Under the pieces are notes generated by a model, which worked only from the letters and a program-made list of their open reading frames with translations, did no database searches and had not been told where the DNA came from. The translations under genes were made by a program, and so were the position numbers. This document shows, piece after piece, positions 47,648-56,697 of a stretch of DNA of 64,000 nt (positions within the stretch are counted from its first letter, which is position 1; every line of letters begins with the position of its first letter). The DNA is taken from contig NZ_VEWK01000005.1 in assembly GCF_006376675.1 (NCBI RefSeq), forward strand, positions 62,001 to 126,000, read 5' to 3'. Origin of the DNA: Brucella pecoris (GTDB lineage: Bacteria; Pseudomonadota; Alphaproteobacteria; Rhizobiales; Rhizobiaceae).

Positions 47648-48371
47648 TCTTTTCACCCGCAAACCGAAGCCGGATACGACAGCGCAAGCGCTGCAGAAGG
47701 CGCTTGTTGCTGCAAAGGCGGGTGACTATGCAACTGCACTCTCCATCTGGGAGCCGCTGGCGCGCGCAGGCAATGCCCGTGCCCAGAACAATATCGGCGC
47801 CTGTTTTGCAGGCGGCATGGGCGTGGAGAAAAATATCGGTCTCGCACAGCGCTGGCTGGCCTTGTCTGCTGCGGCTGGCGATGCTTCCGGCCAGCGCAAT
47901 CTCGCCTCACTGCTGTTCAAGGGCGAAGACATTGAAGCCGACTATCCGGAAGCTGCAAAACTGTACCGGCTTGCCGCAGAACAGGGCGATCCGCAGGCGC
48001 AGGACATGCTGAGCTGGATGCTCATGGAAGGTGAGGTGACCTCTGCCGATCCTGTCGAGGCACGTGAATGGGCGCTGAAAGCGGCTCATGGCGGCGTTGC
48101 CGCAGCCATGACGCGGCTTGGCATGATCTATCATAATGCTCTCGGCGTGCCGCGCGATCCGTCTCAGGCAGTGTATTGGTGGCGACAGGCATCCGCTGCG
48201 GGCGACGCGGATGGGGAAGCCATGCTCGGCGCGGCGCTGCACCTTGGAATGGGTGTGGAGCGCGATCCTTCAGCGGCTTACGAATATCTGCTGCGCGCTG
48301 AGGCGGGCGGCAGCGCGCTTGCCGCCCCGTTCATCGAGGCAGCGCGCAATGCGCTGAACGAAAAGCCATGA
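47634..48371 (+). CDS. Sel1-like repeat protein in the selA-selB operon
   Basis: A 245-residue helical-repeat protein. Five or more Sel1/TPR-like repeats of about 36 residues are visible, for example [40 protein letters not shown] and [20 protein letters not shown]. No signal peptide. ATG 47634 lies inside the end of selA (14-bp overlap) and its stop overlaps the selB start (ATGA), so it is translationally locked between them. The name Sel1 is coincidental to selenium. A scaffold for the Sec or fdh assembly machinery is possible but unproven. Confidence 0.87.
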   Translation: MRLADLFTRKPKPDTTAQALQKALVAAKAGDYATALSIWEPLARAGNARAQNNIGACFAGGMGVEKNIGLAQRWLALSAAAGDASGQRNLASLLFKGEDIEADYPEAAKLYRLAAEQGDPQAQDMLSWMLMEGEVTSADPVEAREWALKAAHGGVAAAMTRLGMIYHNALGVPRDPSQAVYWWRQASAAGDADGEAMLGAALHLGMGVERDPSAAYEYLLRAEAGGSALAAPFIEAARNALNEKP

Positions 48372-50335
48372 TCGTCGGAACAGCGGGGCATATTGATCAC
48401 GGCAAGACCTCGCTGGTGCACGCGCTCACGCAGGTGGATACGGACAGGCTGACGGAAGAGAAGGCGCGAGGCATTTCCATCGATCTCGGCTTTGCCTATT
48501 TGCCCTTGTCTGGTGACGAAAAGGATATACTCGGCTTTGTCGACGTGCCGGGACACGAAAAGTTCGTGCACACGATGCTGGCCGGTGCGGCGAGCATCGA
48601 TTTCGTCACGCTGGTTGTCGCTGCCGATGACGGGATCATGCCGCAGACGCGTGAACATCTGGCAATCGTCAACCTGCTTGGCATCCGGCGCGGTGTCGCC
48701 GTCATCACCAAATCCGACCTTGTCGAGCTTGATCGTCTTGCCGAAGTAGAAACCGCGATCCGCAATGAACTGGCGCTGACCGGACTTGCCGATATTCCCG
48801 TTCTGGCAGTTTCCACCGTGTCCGGTACCGGGATCAACGATCTTAAAATCATGCTGGAAACCCAGGCCCATGCCTTCGGTGAGCGGCGGGCAAATGGTCG
48901 CTTTCGTCTTGCCGTGGATCGCTCCTTTACGATCAAGGGCGCGGGCACGGTCGTTACCGGCACGGTACTGTCCGGCAAGGTTGCTATTGGCGACCATCTG
49001 GTCATCAGTCCGTCGGGCAAGGAAGCGCGTGTTCGCACCATTCACGCGCAAAACAGGCTAAGCGAAACCGCGCAAGCGGGTGATCGCTGCGCGCTCAATC
49101 TGGCAGGCGATGGCATATCGAAAGAGGCGGTACATCGCGGTGATATGCTGGTGTCGCCCGGCCTTCATCGCCCGACGGACCGCATCGACGCATCGTTGCA
49201 AATCCTGTCATCTGAGAAAAAGCCGATCAGTCAGTGGTTCCCGGTTCGCCTGCATCATGCCTCGACTGAGGTCGGTGCGCGCATCGTGCTTTTGCAGGAT
49301 GAAGAACTTCGACCGGGCACTGAAGACCGGGTGCAACTGGTGCTGGATCGTCCTGTTACGGCTGCGGCAGGAGATCGTTTCGTAATCCGGGATGTTTCTG
49401 CGCAGCGCACCATCGGCGGCGGACGTTTTCTCGATCTGCGCCCGCCGCAACGCAAGCGCCGCAGCCCGGAACGCATGGCGCAACTCGACGCCCATTCCAT
49501 TGACGACCCGGTGGAAGCGGCACGGGCACTGCTGTCTGTCGAGCCTTATTTTCTTGATGCAACTGCATTCTTGTGCGACCGCGCGCTGCCGGACGATCCG
49601 CAAGGTCTGGCGCAAGCGCTCAATGCTGCAATGCTCCGCCAAGCAAATTCGGTGCTCTTGCTGCTGCCAGGACGATGGAATGCGCTGCGCGACGATATTC
49701 TGGCGCGGCTTGGCGCGTTCCATGATGAGAATCCGGACCTGATCGGCATGGGTGTCGAGCGGCTGCGGTTGTTGTTGAAACCGCGCCTGCCTGCGCCTGC
49801 CTTCCGTGCTGCCATCGCCGCACTGGTCGAGGCGGATCTGCTGAGGTTGGACGGTGTCTGGCTTCGCCTGCGCGACCATGAAGTCACGATGAGCGATGCT
49901 GACGAGGTGCTGTGGCAGCGCATCGCGCCGCTGCTTGAAGGCGATGCCCGTTTTCGTCCGCCACGCGTGCGCGATATTGCAGGACTGCTTGATGAACGGG
50001 AGGAAGATATTCGCCGCCTGCTCAAGCTTTCCGGGCGCATGGGCCGGGTGCATGAAGTGGCGCACGACCATTTTTTCCTGCGGACGACAATTGCCGAAAT
50101 GATCGGCATCCTGTCGGATATGGATGCGGCATTCGATAGTGGCTGGTTCATTGCGGCGCGGTTTCGCGACCGGGTGGATAGCGGACGAAAGGTGGCGATC
50201 CAGATACTGGAGTTCTTCGACCGCAACAGCGTCACGATACGGCGTGGCGACATGCGTCGCCTGAACCGCCGCAAACTGGACTTGTTCGGCGATTTCACGC
50301 AAGGGGAAGTAGGGCAAACCGGAGGAACGAAATGA
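48368..50335 (+). CDS. selB: Selenocysteine-specific elongation factor
   Basis: A 655-residue GTPase delivering Sec-tRNA(Sec) to UGA codons next to a SECIS. N-terminal EF-Tu-like G domain: [10 protein letters not shown] (residues 7-16), effector [20 protein letters not shown] near 59 and TKSDLVEL near 116. EF-Tu-like domains 2-3 run to about 350, then C-terminal winged helices (about 440-655) read the SECIS RNA. ATGA overlap before it, and its own TGA overlaps the small lipoprotein start. Confidence 0.96.
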   Translation: MIVGTAGHIDHGKTSLVHALTQVDTDRLTEEKARGISIDLGFAYLPLSGDEKDILGFVDVPGHEKFVHTMLAGAASIDFVTLVVAADDGIMPQTREHLAIVNLLGIRRGVAVITKSDLVELDRLAEVETAIRNELALTGLADIPVLAVSTVSGTGINDLKIMLETQAHAFGERRANGRFRLAVDRSFTIKGAGTVVTGTVLSGKVAIGDHLVISPSGKEARVRTIHAQNRLSETAQAGDRCALNLAGDGISKEAVHRGDMLVSPGLHRPTDRIDASLQILSSEKKPISQWFPVRLHHASTEVGARIVLLQDEELRPGTEDRVQLVLDRPVTAAAGDRFVIRDVSAQRTIGGGRFLDLRPPQRKRRSPERMAQLDAHSIDDPVEAARALLSVEPYFLDATAFLCDRALPDDPQGLAQALNAAMLRQANSVLLLLPGRWNALRDDILARLGAFHDENPDLIGMGVERLRLLLKPRLPAPAFRAAIAALVEADLLRLDGVWLRLRDHEVTMSDADEVLWQRIAPLLEGDARFRPPRVRDIAGLLDEREEDIRRLLKLSGRMGRVHEVAHDHFFLRTTIAEMIGILSDMDAAFDSGWFIAARFRDRVDSGRKVAIQILEFFDRNSVTIRRGDMRRLNRRKLDLFGDFTQGEVGQTGGTK

Positions 50336-50439
50336 AATCTTTGTCGACTACCATCTGCCTGATTCTCGTTCTGGCCGTCATTGGCGGCTGCGCCAACAGG
50401 TCGTGTAGAGACTGGCCGGGAACCTGCATCATTCAGTGA
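50332..50439 (+). CDS. Small predicted lipoprotein, 35 residues
   Basis: A 35-codon gene whose ATG overlaps the selB stop (ATGA) and is preceded by GGAGG at good spacing. The product starts [20 protein letters not shown]: a positive N-terminus, hydrophobic core and lipobox IGGC at residues 17-20. The mature part is only 16 residues with two more cysteines (Cys25, Cys32). Coupling to selB and the clean lipoprotein signal support a real gene. Function unknown. Confidence 0.68.
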   Translation: MKSLSTTICLILVLAVIGGCANRSCRDWPGTCIIQ

Positions 50440-50586
50440 TCGGGGGCTGGAATACAGCCGCCCAGATTGACGCTATGATTGCTCCTGCTGTAGGAATGAA
50501 GAGCGAATGAAATGGCCGCTGCAAGGCAGAAAACTGCCTCTTGGTGCAGCCATCCGAAACGAATTTATGGAATGAATTCAATATCA

Positions 50587-50682
50587 GGAAGGGATGCATG
50601 CCCGGTGGCATGTCCGGACTTCAAATCCGGGAGGGGCCGATAGACGGTCTTTGGTGGGTTCGACTCCCATTCTCTTCCGCCA
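50587..50682 (+). tRNA. selC: tRNA-Sec (anticodon TCA)
   Basis: A 96-nt tRNA running from GGAAGGGATG to CTTCCGCCA with encoded CCA. The acceptor starts and ends pair (GGAAG/CTTCC). The anticodon stem is CCGGA (50614-50618) / TCCGG (50626-50630) with loop CTTCAAA, so anticodon TCA is at 50621-50623. A long variable arm precedes the T-loop GGTTCGACTCC. The fold and length match E. coli selC. It lies 150 bp after selB, completing the Sec machinery. Confidence 0.95.
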
Positions 50683-50697
50683 ATCGGCTTTTCCAGC

Positions 50698-51333
50698 TTA
50701 TCTCGAGCGTACGATGCTCAGCACATTGCGAACCACTTCACTTTGAAGCGGACGCTGCTTCTCGATATTGAAATGGCCGATATCCTTCATGTCAGAGAAG
50801 TCGCGATTGTCGAGACTTCCCCGGAAGCGCGGGCCGGCGGTCAGCGGCAGGCCCCAGCCATGCTGCTTGAAATAGAAGTTCACGACACGCCGGATATTGC
50901 CGGGCAGAGGGGCAGGCGCGGTTGCGGCAAAAGTGGCCATATAGGCGACCTGGATACCTTTCTGCTCAAGGGCTGCTGCAATATCAATGACGGCATTGGC
51001 ACCGAGCGAATGGCCGATCAGAATGACGGGCGCGCGCGGATTTTTCCTCTGGTCGGCGAGTATCTGGTTCAGCACGAAACGCCAGGCCTGATGCCCTTCG
51101 ACATGCGCATCCACACCATTGGCCTGCAATTGTTTGCCGATCTCATCGATACCAGTGGAGAAAATATCCCCGAAGCCGCGCAGAAGGTAGACGTCAGCCT
51201 GTTGTGAGGTTTTGGAAGGCATTTTCGACGCCGCGAGTGCCGCACCGTTGAAGAGCGCAAATGCAGCCCCGGCAAACAGCAGGCCGCGGCGGGTGAAAGG
51301 TTTCGAACGCAAAATATTCGGCTTTGAAATCAT
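50698..51333 (-). CDS. Exported alpha/beta hydrolase (lipase-like)
   Basis: A 211-residue alpha/beta hydrolase. The leader FTRRGLLFAGAAFALF looks like a twin-arginine or Sec signal, cleavage near AALAA. The nucleophile elbow ILIGHSLGAN places Ser109. The C-terminus has GHFNIEKQ with a candidate catalytic His. Monocistronic or last of the minus-strand set; it ends 15 bp from tRNA-Sec. Lipase or esterase activity is inferred; substrate unknown. Confidence 0.8.
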   Translation of the reverse strand: MISKPNILRSKPFTRRGLLFAGAAFALFNGAALAASKMPSKTSQQADVYLLRGFGDIFSTGIDEIGKQLQANGVDAHVEGHQAWRFVLNQILADQRKNPRAPVILIGHSLGANAVIDIAAALEQKGIQVAYMATFAATAPAPLPGNIRRVVNFYFKQHGWGLPLTAGPRFRGSLDNRDFSDMKDIGHFNIEKQRPLQSEVVRNVLSIVRSR

Positions 51334-51435
51334 CTTCGATTACCTGTTGGAGCGCGTTCGAAAACGATGAAACGGCTTTAGAACACGGCGCATCAAGACA
51401 GATATCTAGAGTGTCGGATTGTTTCAACCAAATCA

Positions 51436-52023
51436 CTAGAGTTTGATTTTTGGAATGATACGCCCGGTCCGGCTGGCATATTCGTCATAAGATGCGCCGA
51501 ATGCTGCGCGCATCATCGCCTCCTCGTGCTCGACCCGATAGAAATAAAGGATGCCAACGCCAGCAAGTCCGGCAAGACCGGCAAACCAGTTTGGCAGCAG
51601 GCAGAATTGCGCAATCGCCCACAGCCAGAACGATACATACATCGGATGACGGACATATTTGTAGAGCCCGTCGGTTACCAGCTTGTGCTCGCGGCGGATC
51701 TCAAGCGAGACGGACCAGTTCTTGCCGAGCTGGCGATGGCTTGCATAGAAAAGCCAAAGGAAGGCAATTTCGACAATCAGCCCGATCCAGGCCAGCCATG
51801 GCTGGAAAGCATAATCGGCAAGGGCGGGAAATCCGGTTGCGACATAGACGATTGGGATCAGCGAAAGGCCAACGGTCGCTGCACCCAGCGCCAGCCTGTC
51901 GGCCAGCGTCTTTGCATTGTTTGCAACCTTGATCTTGCGCGCGCGCCGCTGGTGCGGAATGCGGATAACGACCCAGGCGACAAGCCCGATGCCCCAGACG
52001 ATAGCGGCCAGTGTCGGTGTCAT
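51436..52023 (-). CDS. ICMT/PEMT-type membrane methyltransferase
   Basis: A 195-residue integral membrane protein with four or five helices. The C-terminal motif LVTDGLYKYVRHPMYVSFWL followed by RVEHEEAMMRAAFGASYDEY is the S-adenosylmethionine-binding signature of isoprenylcysteine carboxyl methyltransferase-like and phospholipid methyltransferases. Bacterial members methylate lipids or unknown targets. Its start overlaps the stop of the preceding membrane hydrolase gene (ATGA), suggesting joint action on a membrane substrate. Confidence 0.85.
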   Translation of the reverse strand: MTPTLAAIVWGIGLVAWVVIRIPHQRRARKIKVANNAKTLADRLALGAATVGLSLIPIVYVATGFPALADYAFQPWLAWIGLIVEIAFLWLFYASHRQLGKNWSVSLEIRREHKLVTDGLYKYVRHPMYVSFWLWAIAQFCLLPNWFAGLAGLAGVGILYFYRVEHEEAMMRAAFGASYDEYASRTGRIIPKIKL

Positions 52024-53282
52024 TCGGCAATAGTTTCCTTCATTGGCAAGGCTCCGATTATTCGGTCGTCTGTCCGATCTCTGAGCGAGGTCGGCCCACA
52101 GCAGATTTGAAAGAAATCATACCAATAGGGCTTCGTATTTCCGAATACATATTGATAGTGCACGCGAAAAAGATTCCGCTTTACACGCTTGTAGATTTCC
52201 GGCTGCAGCATGTCCTTTATTCGCACGGTCTTTGTGATGGGGAAAGACCGCTGTGGCTCGCGCTTCAGGCCCATCTCGGCCACAGGATCGGTTTTGTAGA
52301 AATTGATCGCATCGGTGAGGCACTGGATTTCCACCCAGTCGATTTTGCCGTCGTCCACCAGCCGCTGCACGCCTTTGCGAAAATGCTTGCCAGCGGGGTG
52401 ATAGCCTGCCTTGAGCGCGGTTGATCCAAGTGTGAGGACCGTCACTTTGGGCGCGCGACTGCTGAATTCCGGATCGATGGCAAGGCAGCGCGCTGCAACG
52501 TCCAGCATCAGCATGCCGCCGGTGCTGTGGCCGATCAGAATAACTTCGTCATAATGTTTTGCACTGATGCGTTCGACGATACCGGAGGCAAAGCGCTGCA
52601 TCAGGGATTCGGCGTCCTGCCGCCGTCCCCGAATGAAATTGAGCGAAAACGACCACAGGTCCATCAGATGGTTGGTTGACCATCGCTTGCCCAGAACGGC
52701 GAGTGCTGCGGAAAAAACCGCCAGACCGACAAACCAGCTCGCAGCACCCAGCCACTGGACCGTCCACCGCGCCACCGCATATCCAACTGCTGCAAACAAG
52801 GCGAGCACGAGAAACGGGTAGAGGAAATAGAGCCCGAAGCGCCACGCCTTGGCAAAGAAGCGGAAGGCCGTGCCGGTTATGACGAAATCGCCGAATGCCA
52901 CAAGATATTTGGCCAGCCTGACAGGAAGGGGGCGGTGGAAATCCGCCAGCACTATTCTGTCCAGCACAAGAAAATTGAAGTCTGTTTCGGTGGCCCAACG
53001 GTCGTCGGCCGAAGCGGTTCTGATCGACACGGAGCCGATTTCGCAATCAGGCGATACGTTAACATCGGAAACGTCGGAACGGACGCCCCAAAGTGCCTCG
53101 AACCTTTTGATTTCTCTATTCAATCGTCCAAAAAACGCCTCCGGCGTTTTCGGGTCGTAGCCGCCAATGAAGAAGACAGCGCGTCGTCGAACCGGTTGCT
53201 TCATGAGCAAATCGTAATTTGAGGCTTTCGGGTTGTCGAGATCATTACCGGTCATCCCCAAACAAATATGCTTGAACTCCAC
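52020..53282 (-). CDS. Membrane-associated alpha/beta hydrolase-like protein
   Basis: A protein of up to 420 residues. After a soluble N-terminus with RRRAVFFIGGYDPKTPEAFF, two or three hydrophobic helices (about 150-215) interrupt the hydrolase core. The nucleophile elbow VILIGHSTGGMLMLDVAAR near residue 255 is clear. The start is uncertain: GTG 53282, ATG 53255 or ATG 53204 (MKQPVRRRAV, where conservation would begin). It follows the response-regulator gene and overlaps the methyltransferase gene by 4 bp. Lipase or esterase acting at the membrane is inferred. Confidence 0.72.
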   Translation of the reverse strand: MEFKHICLGMTGNDLDNPKASNYDLLMKQPVRRRAVFFIGGYDPKTPEAFFGRLNREIKRFEALWGVRSDVSDVNVSPDCEIGSVSIRTASADDRWATETDFNFLVLDRIVLADFHRPLPVRLAKYLVAFGDFVITGTAFRFFAKAWRFGLYFLYPFLVLALFAAVGYAVARWTVQWLGAASWFVGLAVFSAALAVLGKRWSTNHLMDLWSFSLNFIRGRRQDAESLMQRFASGIVERISAKHYDEVILIGHSTGGMLMLDVAARCLAIDPEFSSRAPKVTVLTLGSTALKAGYHPAGKHFRKGVQRLVDDGKIDWVEIQCLTDAINFYKTDPVAEMGLKREPQRSFPITKTVRIKDMLQPEIYKRVKRNLFRVHYQYVFGNTKPYWYDFFQICCGPTSLRDRTDDRIIGALPMKETIAE

Positions 53283-53288
53283 ACTGGC

Positions 53289-53939
53289 TTATCTCATGTC
53301 GATCAGGCCACGCCTGATTGCTTCACGGGTTGCCTCCGCGCGAGAGGACACGCTGAGTTTTTGATAGATCGCCTTCACATAGTCGCTGACTGTATGTTCC
53401 GATAGCCCAAGTTTGCGCGCGATCTCGCCGTTCCGGTGTCCGATGCCGATTTCCTTCAGCACTTCGGTTTCCCGGCGCGACAGATGGATGAATTCGCCAT
53501 CCAGCTCCGCCGCTACCGGATGGGTGGATATCGCTTTCACGCGCGCGACCAGATTGAGCCTGGCGCGGATCGTGAGAATGAGAACGTCGAAGTCGATCGG
53601 CTTCGTGAGATAATCGTCAGCGCCTGCTTCCCTGCCGGTCAGCTCGTAGCTTCGGTCGGCAAGCGCGGTCAGAAACAGGAACGGCGTTCCGGCAAGGTCA
53701 GAGCGGGAGCTGCGAATCTGTTCCAGAAACTGGAGGCCGTTGGTGCCGGGCATCAATATATCGCAGATGATGATGTCGGGTGTCGTCGTGTCCAGCACGC
53801 GCAGCGCTTCGGTCGCATTGGCTGCGCCGACGGCGTTGAAACCTGAAGTACTCAGCTCATCGATCAGTTCTTCCAGAATGTGTGTTTCGTCCTCGATGCA
53901 GAGGACGGTGGGCATGGGGAGGATTTCAGGCAGTCGCAT
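53289..53939 (-). CDS. Response regulator with LuxR-type DNA-binding domain
   Basis: A 216-residue two-component response regulator. The receiver domain has the phosphoacceptor Asp60 (IIICDILMPGTNG) and LTKPIDFDV; the NarL/LuxR helix-turn-helix covers about 150-212 (RRETEVLKEIGIGHRNGEIARKL, here by position). It overlaps the histidine kinase gene by 14 bp, so the two form one signalling pair. ATG 53939 is used; ATG 53915 is possible. Confidence 0.93.
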   Translation of the reverse strand: MRLPEILPMPTVLCIEDETHILEELIDELSTSGFNAVGAANATEALRVLDTTTPDIIICDILMPGTNGLQFLEQIRSSRSDLAGTPFLFLTALADRSYELTGREAGADDYLTKPIDFDVLILTIRARLNLVARVKAISTHPVAAELDGEFIHLSRRETEVLKEIGIGHRNGEIARKLGLSEHTVSDYVKAIYQKLSVSSRAEATREAIRRGLIDMR

Positions 53940-55317
53940 GCTGGGCCACCTTTGGTAGAGTCAGAATGAACACCGTACCTTGTCCTTCAATCGAAGTGAA
54001 GACAAGCGTTCCGCCGTGCAATTCGGCCAAGGCGCGCGACAGGCTGAGGCCAAGGCCGGTGCCTGCCATGTGCGATGCGTTGCTGGCGCGGAAAAAGCGC
54101 GTGAAGATGCGCTCGGTATCCTCTGCCGGTATGCCGATGCCGTAATCGCGGACGATGCATCGGAAGCCGTTCTCGTCTTCTTCCGTGGTCACTTCGATGG
54201 GTTTGTCGGCGGGCGAATATTTGGTGGCATTGCCAAGCAGATTGACCAGAATCTGCTCGACCAGAATGCCGTCGCAATAACAGAAGGTCTCGCTGTCCGG
54301 AATGTCCATCACCAGTTCCAGCTCGGGATGCAGTTCCTGATGGTAGGTGCAGGTATTGCGGACCAGTTCCGAAAAATCGACTGGCTGCCGGTTGATCTGG
54401 AAACCGTTCTCATCAAGGCGTTCCGCATTGGCCGTGCTTTCCAGAAGCAGAATCAGACGGCGGCTGGCGTTACGCATCCGCTTGGCCTTGTCGATGATGA
54501 TTTCGGGTGTGAACTCGTCGGCACGGCGAATGAAGCGCTGTGCGATGATGTCGATGATCGATACGGGCGTGCGGAACTGGTGCGAGACTGTGGTGATGAA
54601 GCTCTTGTAAAGTTCCTTGGCCTTGCGTTCGTTTTCCAGTGCTTCACGCAGGGCGGCAGTGCGGTCGGCGACGGTGTGTTCCAGTTGCTGCTTGTATTCT
54701 TGCAGCGCCTTGTTGGCACGCTCGGCCTTGCGCATGTTGGAAAACACCTGCCATGACAGAATGCCCCCGGTGGCCATGATACCCAGCACCGCGAACATGA
54801 TGAGATAGATCGATTGCAATTGCTGGTCGCGCTGCGCGCCGCCGCGGTCCCGTTCCAGGATCATCGCATCATTGGCAACCTTGGTCAGTTCCTCGCGCAT
54901 GGGAACGAGCGCTTCGTAAATGGCAATCGGGTCGAATTTTTCCGGCTCGGCGTCGATCATCGCCTCGATTTCGGGAAGCCGGTCGGCATTGCGCTGGATG
55001 GTTTGGGCGCCACCCGGAATGCCTGCGAAATATTTCTTCTGCGGGGCATCCGCCAGAAGCGCAAAGCGGCTGTAGAGAACGTCGAGACGGAGCGAGAGAT
55101 CGGCTGTGTTGGTGTTGCCGCTTGGCAGTATCAGCGCCGCTTCGCCTAGCCGCCCGGCGTCGCGTTCGGTCTGGGTGATGGCCCAAACCATGTTTTCGCC
55201 GACATAGGTTGCGAGCGATTTCTGGATGACGAGAAGCTGAATGAATGCATAAGCGAGCAGGGCTGCGAAACCCACCATGACCAGGCCGGAAAGAATATAG
55301 CCCCGCTTGAGTCTCAT
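53926..55317 (-). CDS. Membrane sensor histidine kinase
   Basis: A 463-residue kinase. A first helix (8-31), a periplasmic sensor of about 135 residues (roughly 32-165) and a second helix (169-190) are followed by a coiled coil (about 195-235). The H-box VSHQFRTPVSIIDI gives phosphoacceptor His246. The ATPase domain has LLGNATKYSP, RDYGIGIPAEDTERIF and GTGLGLSLSRALAELHGG. ATG 55317 overlaps the stop of the molybdopterin-fold gene (ATGA). The stimulus is unknown. Confidence 0.93.
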   Translation of the reverse strand: MRLKRGYILSGLVMVGFAALLAYAFIQLLVIQKSLATYVGENMVWAITQTERDAGRLGEAALILPSGNTNTADLSLRLDVLYSRFALLADAPQKKYFAGIPGGAQTIQRNADRLPEIEAMIDAEPEKFDPIAIYEALVPMREELTKVANDAMILERDRGGAQRDQQLQSIYLIMFAVLGIMATGGILSWQVFSNMRKAERANKALQEYKQQLEHTVADRTAALREALENERKAKELYKSFITTVSHQFRTPVSIIDIIAQRFIRRADEFTPEIIIDKAKRMRNASRRLILLLESTANAERLDENGFQINRQPVDFSELVRNTCTYHQELHPELELVMDIPDSETFCYCDGILVEQILVNLLGNATKYSPADKPIEVTTEEDENGFRCIVRDYGIGIPAEDTERIFTRFFRASNASHMAGTGLGLSLSRALAELHGGTLVFTSIEGQGTVFILTLPKVAQHATA

Positions 55318-55847
55318 TTCACCTCGATCTGCTTCAACTGCCATGCCCAGCGGTGATCATAGCGCGAATCGTTCAATTCCTCATGCTGGTCGCGCGGGTA
55401 GACGATCCAGTATGGCCCCTTGTCACGCCGGTTCAACTCCTTGCCGTTCATCTTGTGCGCGACGAGAACATCGTATTTGTAGGCGTCTTCCAGCGGAATG
55501 CTGATGCTGTAATCATTGAGCGCGAGCACGGTGATCGAATGGTCGGCAGCCGCTTTTCCGTCGATTCCCACGGTCGCCAGCACGTCGCGCAACAGCACTC
55601 CGTCGAAATTCTGTGGCCCTTCGGTCCATGCGGTGTTCGTCGTCAGCGTGTTCTGCGGCAGTTTTGTAAAGTCCTCGCCGGTCAGCACACGCGTGGTTCC
55701 GTTCGGAGCGACAATGGTCAGTGTGGTGGGCGGCGCAGCTTCAACCGCGCCGGTAAAATATGTGATTTGGCAGATGGCGAAAAACGCGATCAATGCCTGT
55801 AGCGCCAGAAGACGCCGGGAAGCGAACATCCAGTTTGCGCATGACAC
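55314..55847 (-). CDS. Periplasmic molybdopterin-fold protein upstream of a two-component system
   Basis: A 177-residue exported protein. The hydrophobic signal RLLALQALIAFFAICQITYF is followed by a domain resembling the oxidoreductase molybdopterin-binding fold: WTEGPQNFDGVLLRDVLATV, VLALNDYSISIPLEDA and KGPYWIVYPRDQ. The cysteine that binds molybdenum in YedY/SUOX enzymes is not seen, so it is likely a ligand-binding rather than redox protein. GTG 55847 with GGAGA upstream. Coupled by ATGA to the sensor kinase, it may present a signal to it. Confidence 0.78.
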   Translation of the reverse strand: MSCANWMFASRRLLALQALIAFFAICQITYFTGAVEAAPPTTLTIVAPNGTTRVLTGEDFTKLPQNTLTTNTAWTEGPQNFDGVLLRDVLATVGIDGKAAADHSITVLALNDYSISIPLEDAYKYDVLVAHKMNGKELNRRDKGPYWIVYPRDQHEELNDSRYDHRWAWQLKQIEVK

Positions 55848-56109
55848 GTGGGTATCTCCAGAAACGAACAGTTACGAATGCATCTAAGCTTAAACGGGAG
55901 GACGTGTGCAATTTCAAGGTTCTCTTGAGTTCGCAAAGCGAAATTACCCGCTGAAAGCTTCAATTCACACGTAACATTAAAAAATTTCGTTCCAATGCCA
56001 AATAAATATCAAACTGATTCACAAAATCTTTCAATCTCTACCGGCATTTACAAGTGTTATTCGGAAAGAAAGACGTGTTCTTCTTTCTAACATACCCCCC
56101 TGAACAGGG

Positions 56110-56446
56110 GAATTGTTTTTCTCTGTTAGAGCGTTCACTTAATAACCGCCGGCCTGTTGGGGCTTAGGAGGCTGGCGCAAAATTGGGCGGGGGCTGCTTA
56201 TCGACCGCGGGGAGTCGGGGTCGATAGGCAGCCAACCAGTCTGGATAGCGCGGAAGCGGCGATAACGGTTACTCTCGGAAAAGTTTCGAGCTACGAATAA
56301 ACCGATCCTGCATTCATCGATTGCTTTCTGGATAAGAATGGCCGACTGGCATCTGGTCGAGCCTAAGAACCTGCCGTTCGGGTTCCTCGATCAGAGCGAG
56401 CTTGCAACTCTTTCGCGTCCTTCATCTGGAGGGCGCGCTTTTTTTT
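56110..56446 (+). ncRNA. Candidate structured non-coding RNA
   Basis: Within the gene-free region, a stem of GGCTGC-T-TATCGACC (56192-56206) and GGTCGATA-G-GCAGCC (56219-56233), 15 bp with one G-U, loops over GCGGGGAGTCGG. Smaller stems (GAACC/GGTTC, CGAC/GTCG, CTCG/CGAG) follow to the terminator at 56446. I found no match to 6S, tmRNA, RNase P or SRP RNA by eye. The 5' end is a guess; a transcript on the plus strand ending at 56446 is the testable claim. Confidence 0.4.
56414..56446 (+). terminator. Strong intrinsic terminator
   Basis: Stem CGCGTCCT (56414-56421) / AGGGCGCG (56430-56437), one G-U pair, loop TCATCTGG, then C and eight T (56439-56446). No protein gene lies upstream on this strand for over 5 kb, so it must end a non-coding transcript or a long leader. 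Confidence 0.85.
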
Positions 56447-56697
56447 GCCCTTCACTGAAAATGCAGTTATTTCCCTCGCCACGGTTGACGAATGTTTGCG
56501 ATTCTCAGGCGGCATGTCTTTGCATCTGTGGGTTGTAAGTACAGTGTGGAAGTGCTTCAAGAAAACCCAATACTCCTCCCAAGAAACTGAGATTTTCATC
56601 TTTTGTTTCTGTAATTTGCAATGTAAAAGCGGTGATGCGCATTCGCGTTGTCCAGTAAAAATCTATGCATTGCAGGCGGGCATCCGGGGGGATTCAC

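Larger units (their letters stand above)
55848..56697. other. 850-bp gene-free region with several RNA hairpins
   Basis: No credible protein gene on either strand. It carries AGAAAGA...TCTTTCT (56067-56088), CCCCTG-AA-CAGGGG (56097-56110) followed by AATTGTTTTT, a 15-bp G-U-containing stem at 56192-56233 and an intrinsic terminator at 56414-56446. The last 200 bp lead into the autotransporter gene. Base composition is more AT-rich to about 56100 than in neighbouring genes. Confidence 0.7.

Noticed and set aside
56110..56446. 6S RNA, tmRNA, RNase P RNA or SRP RNA
   Set aside because: None of the conserved motifs I know for these RNAs is visible; only local stems and a terminator support a non-coding RNA.
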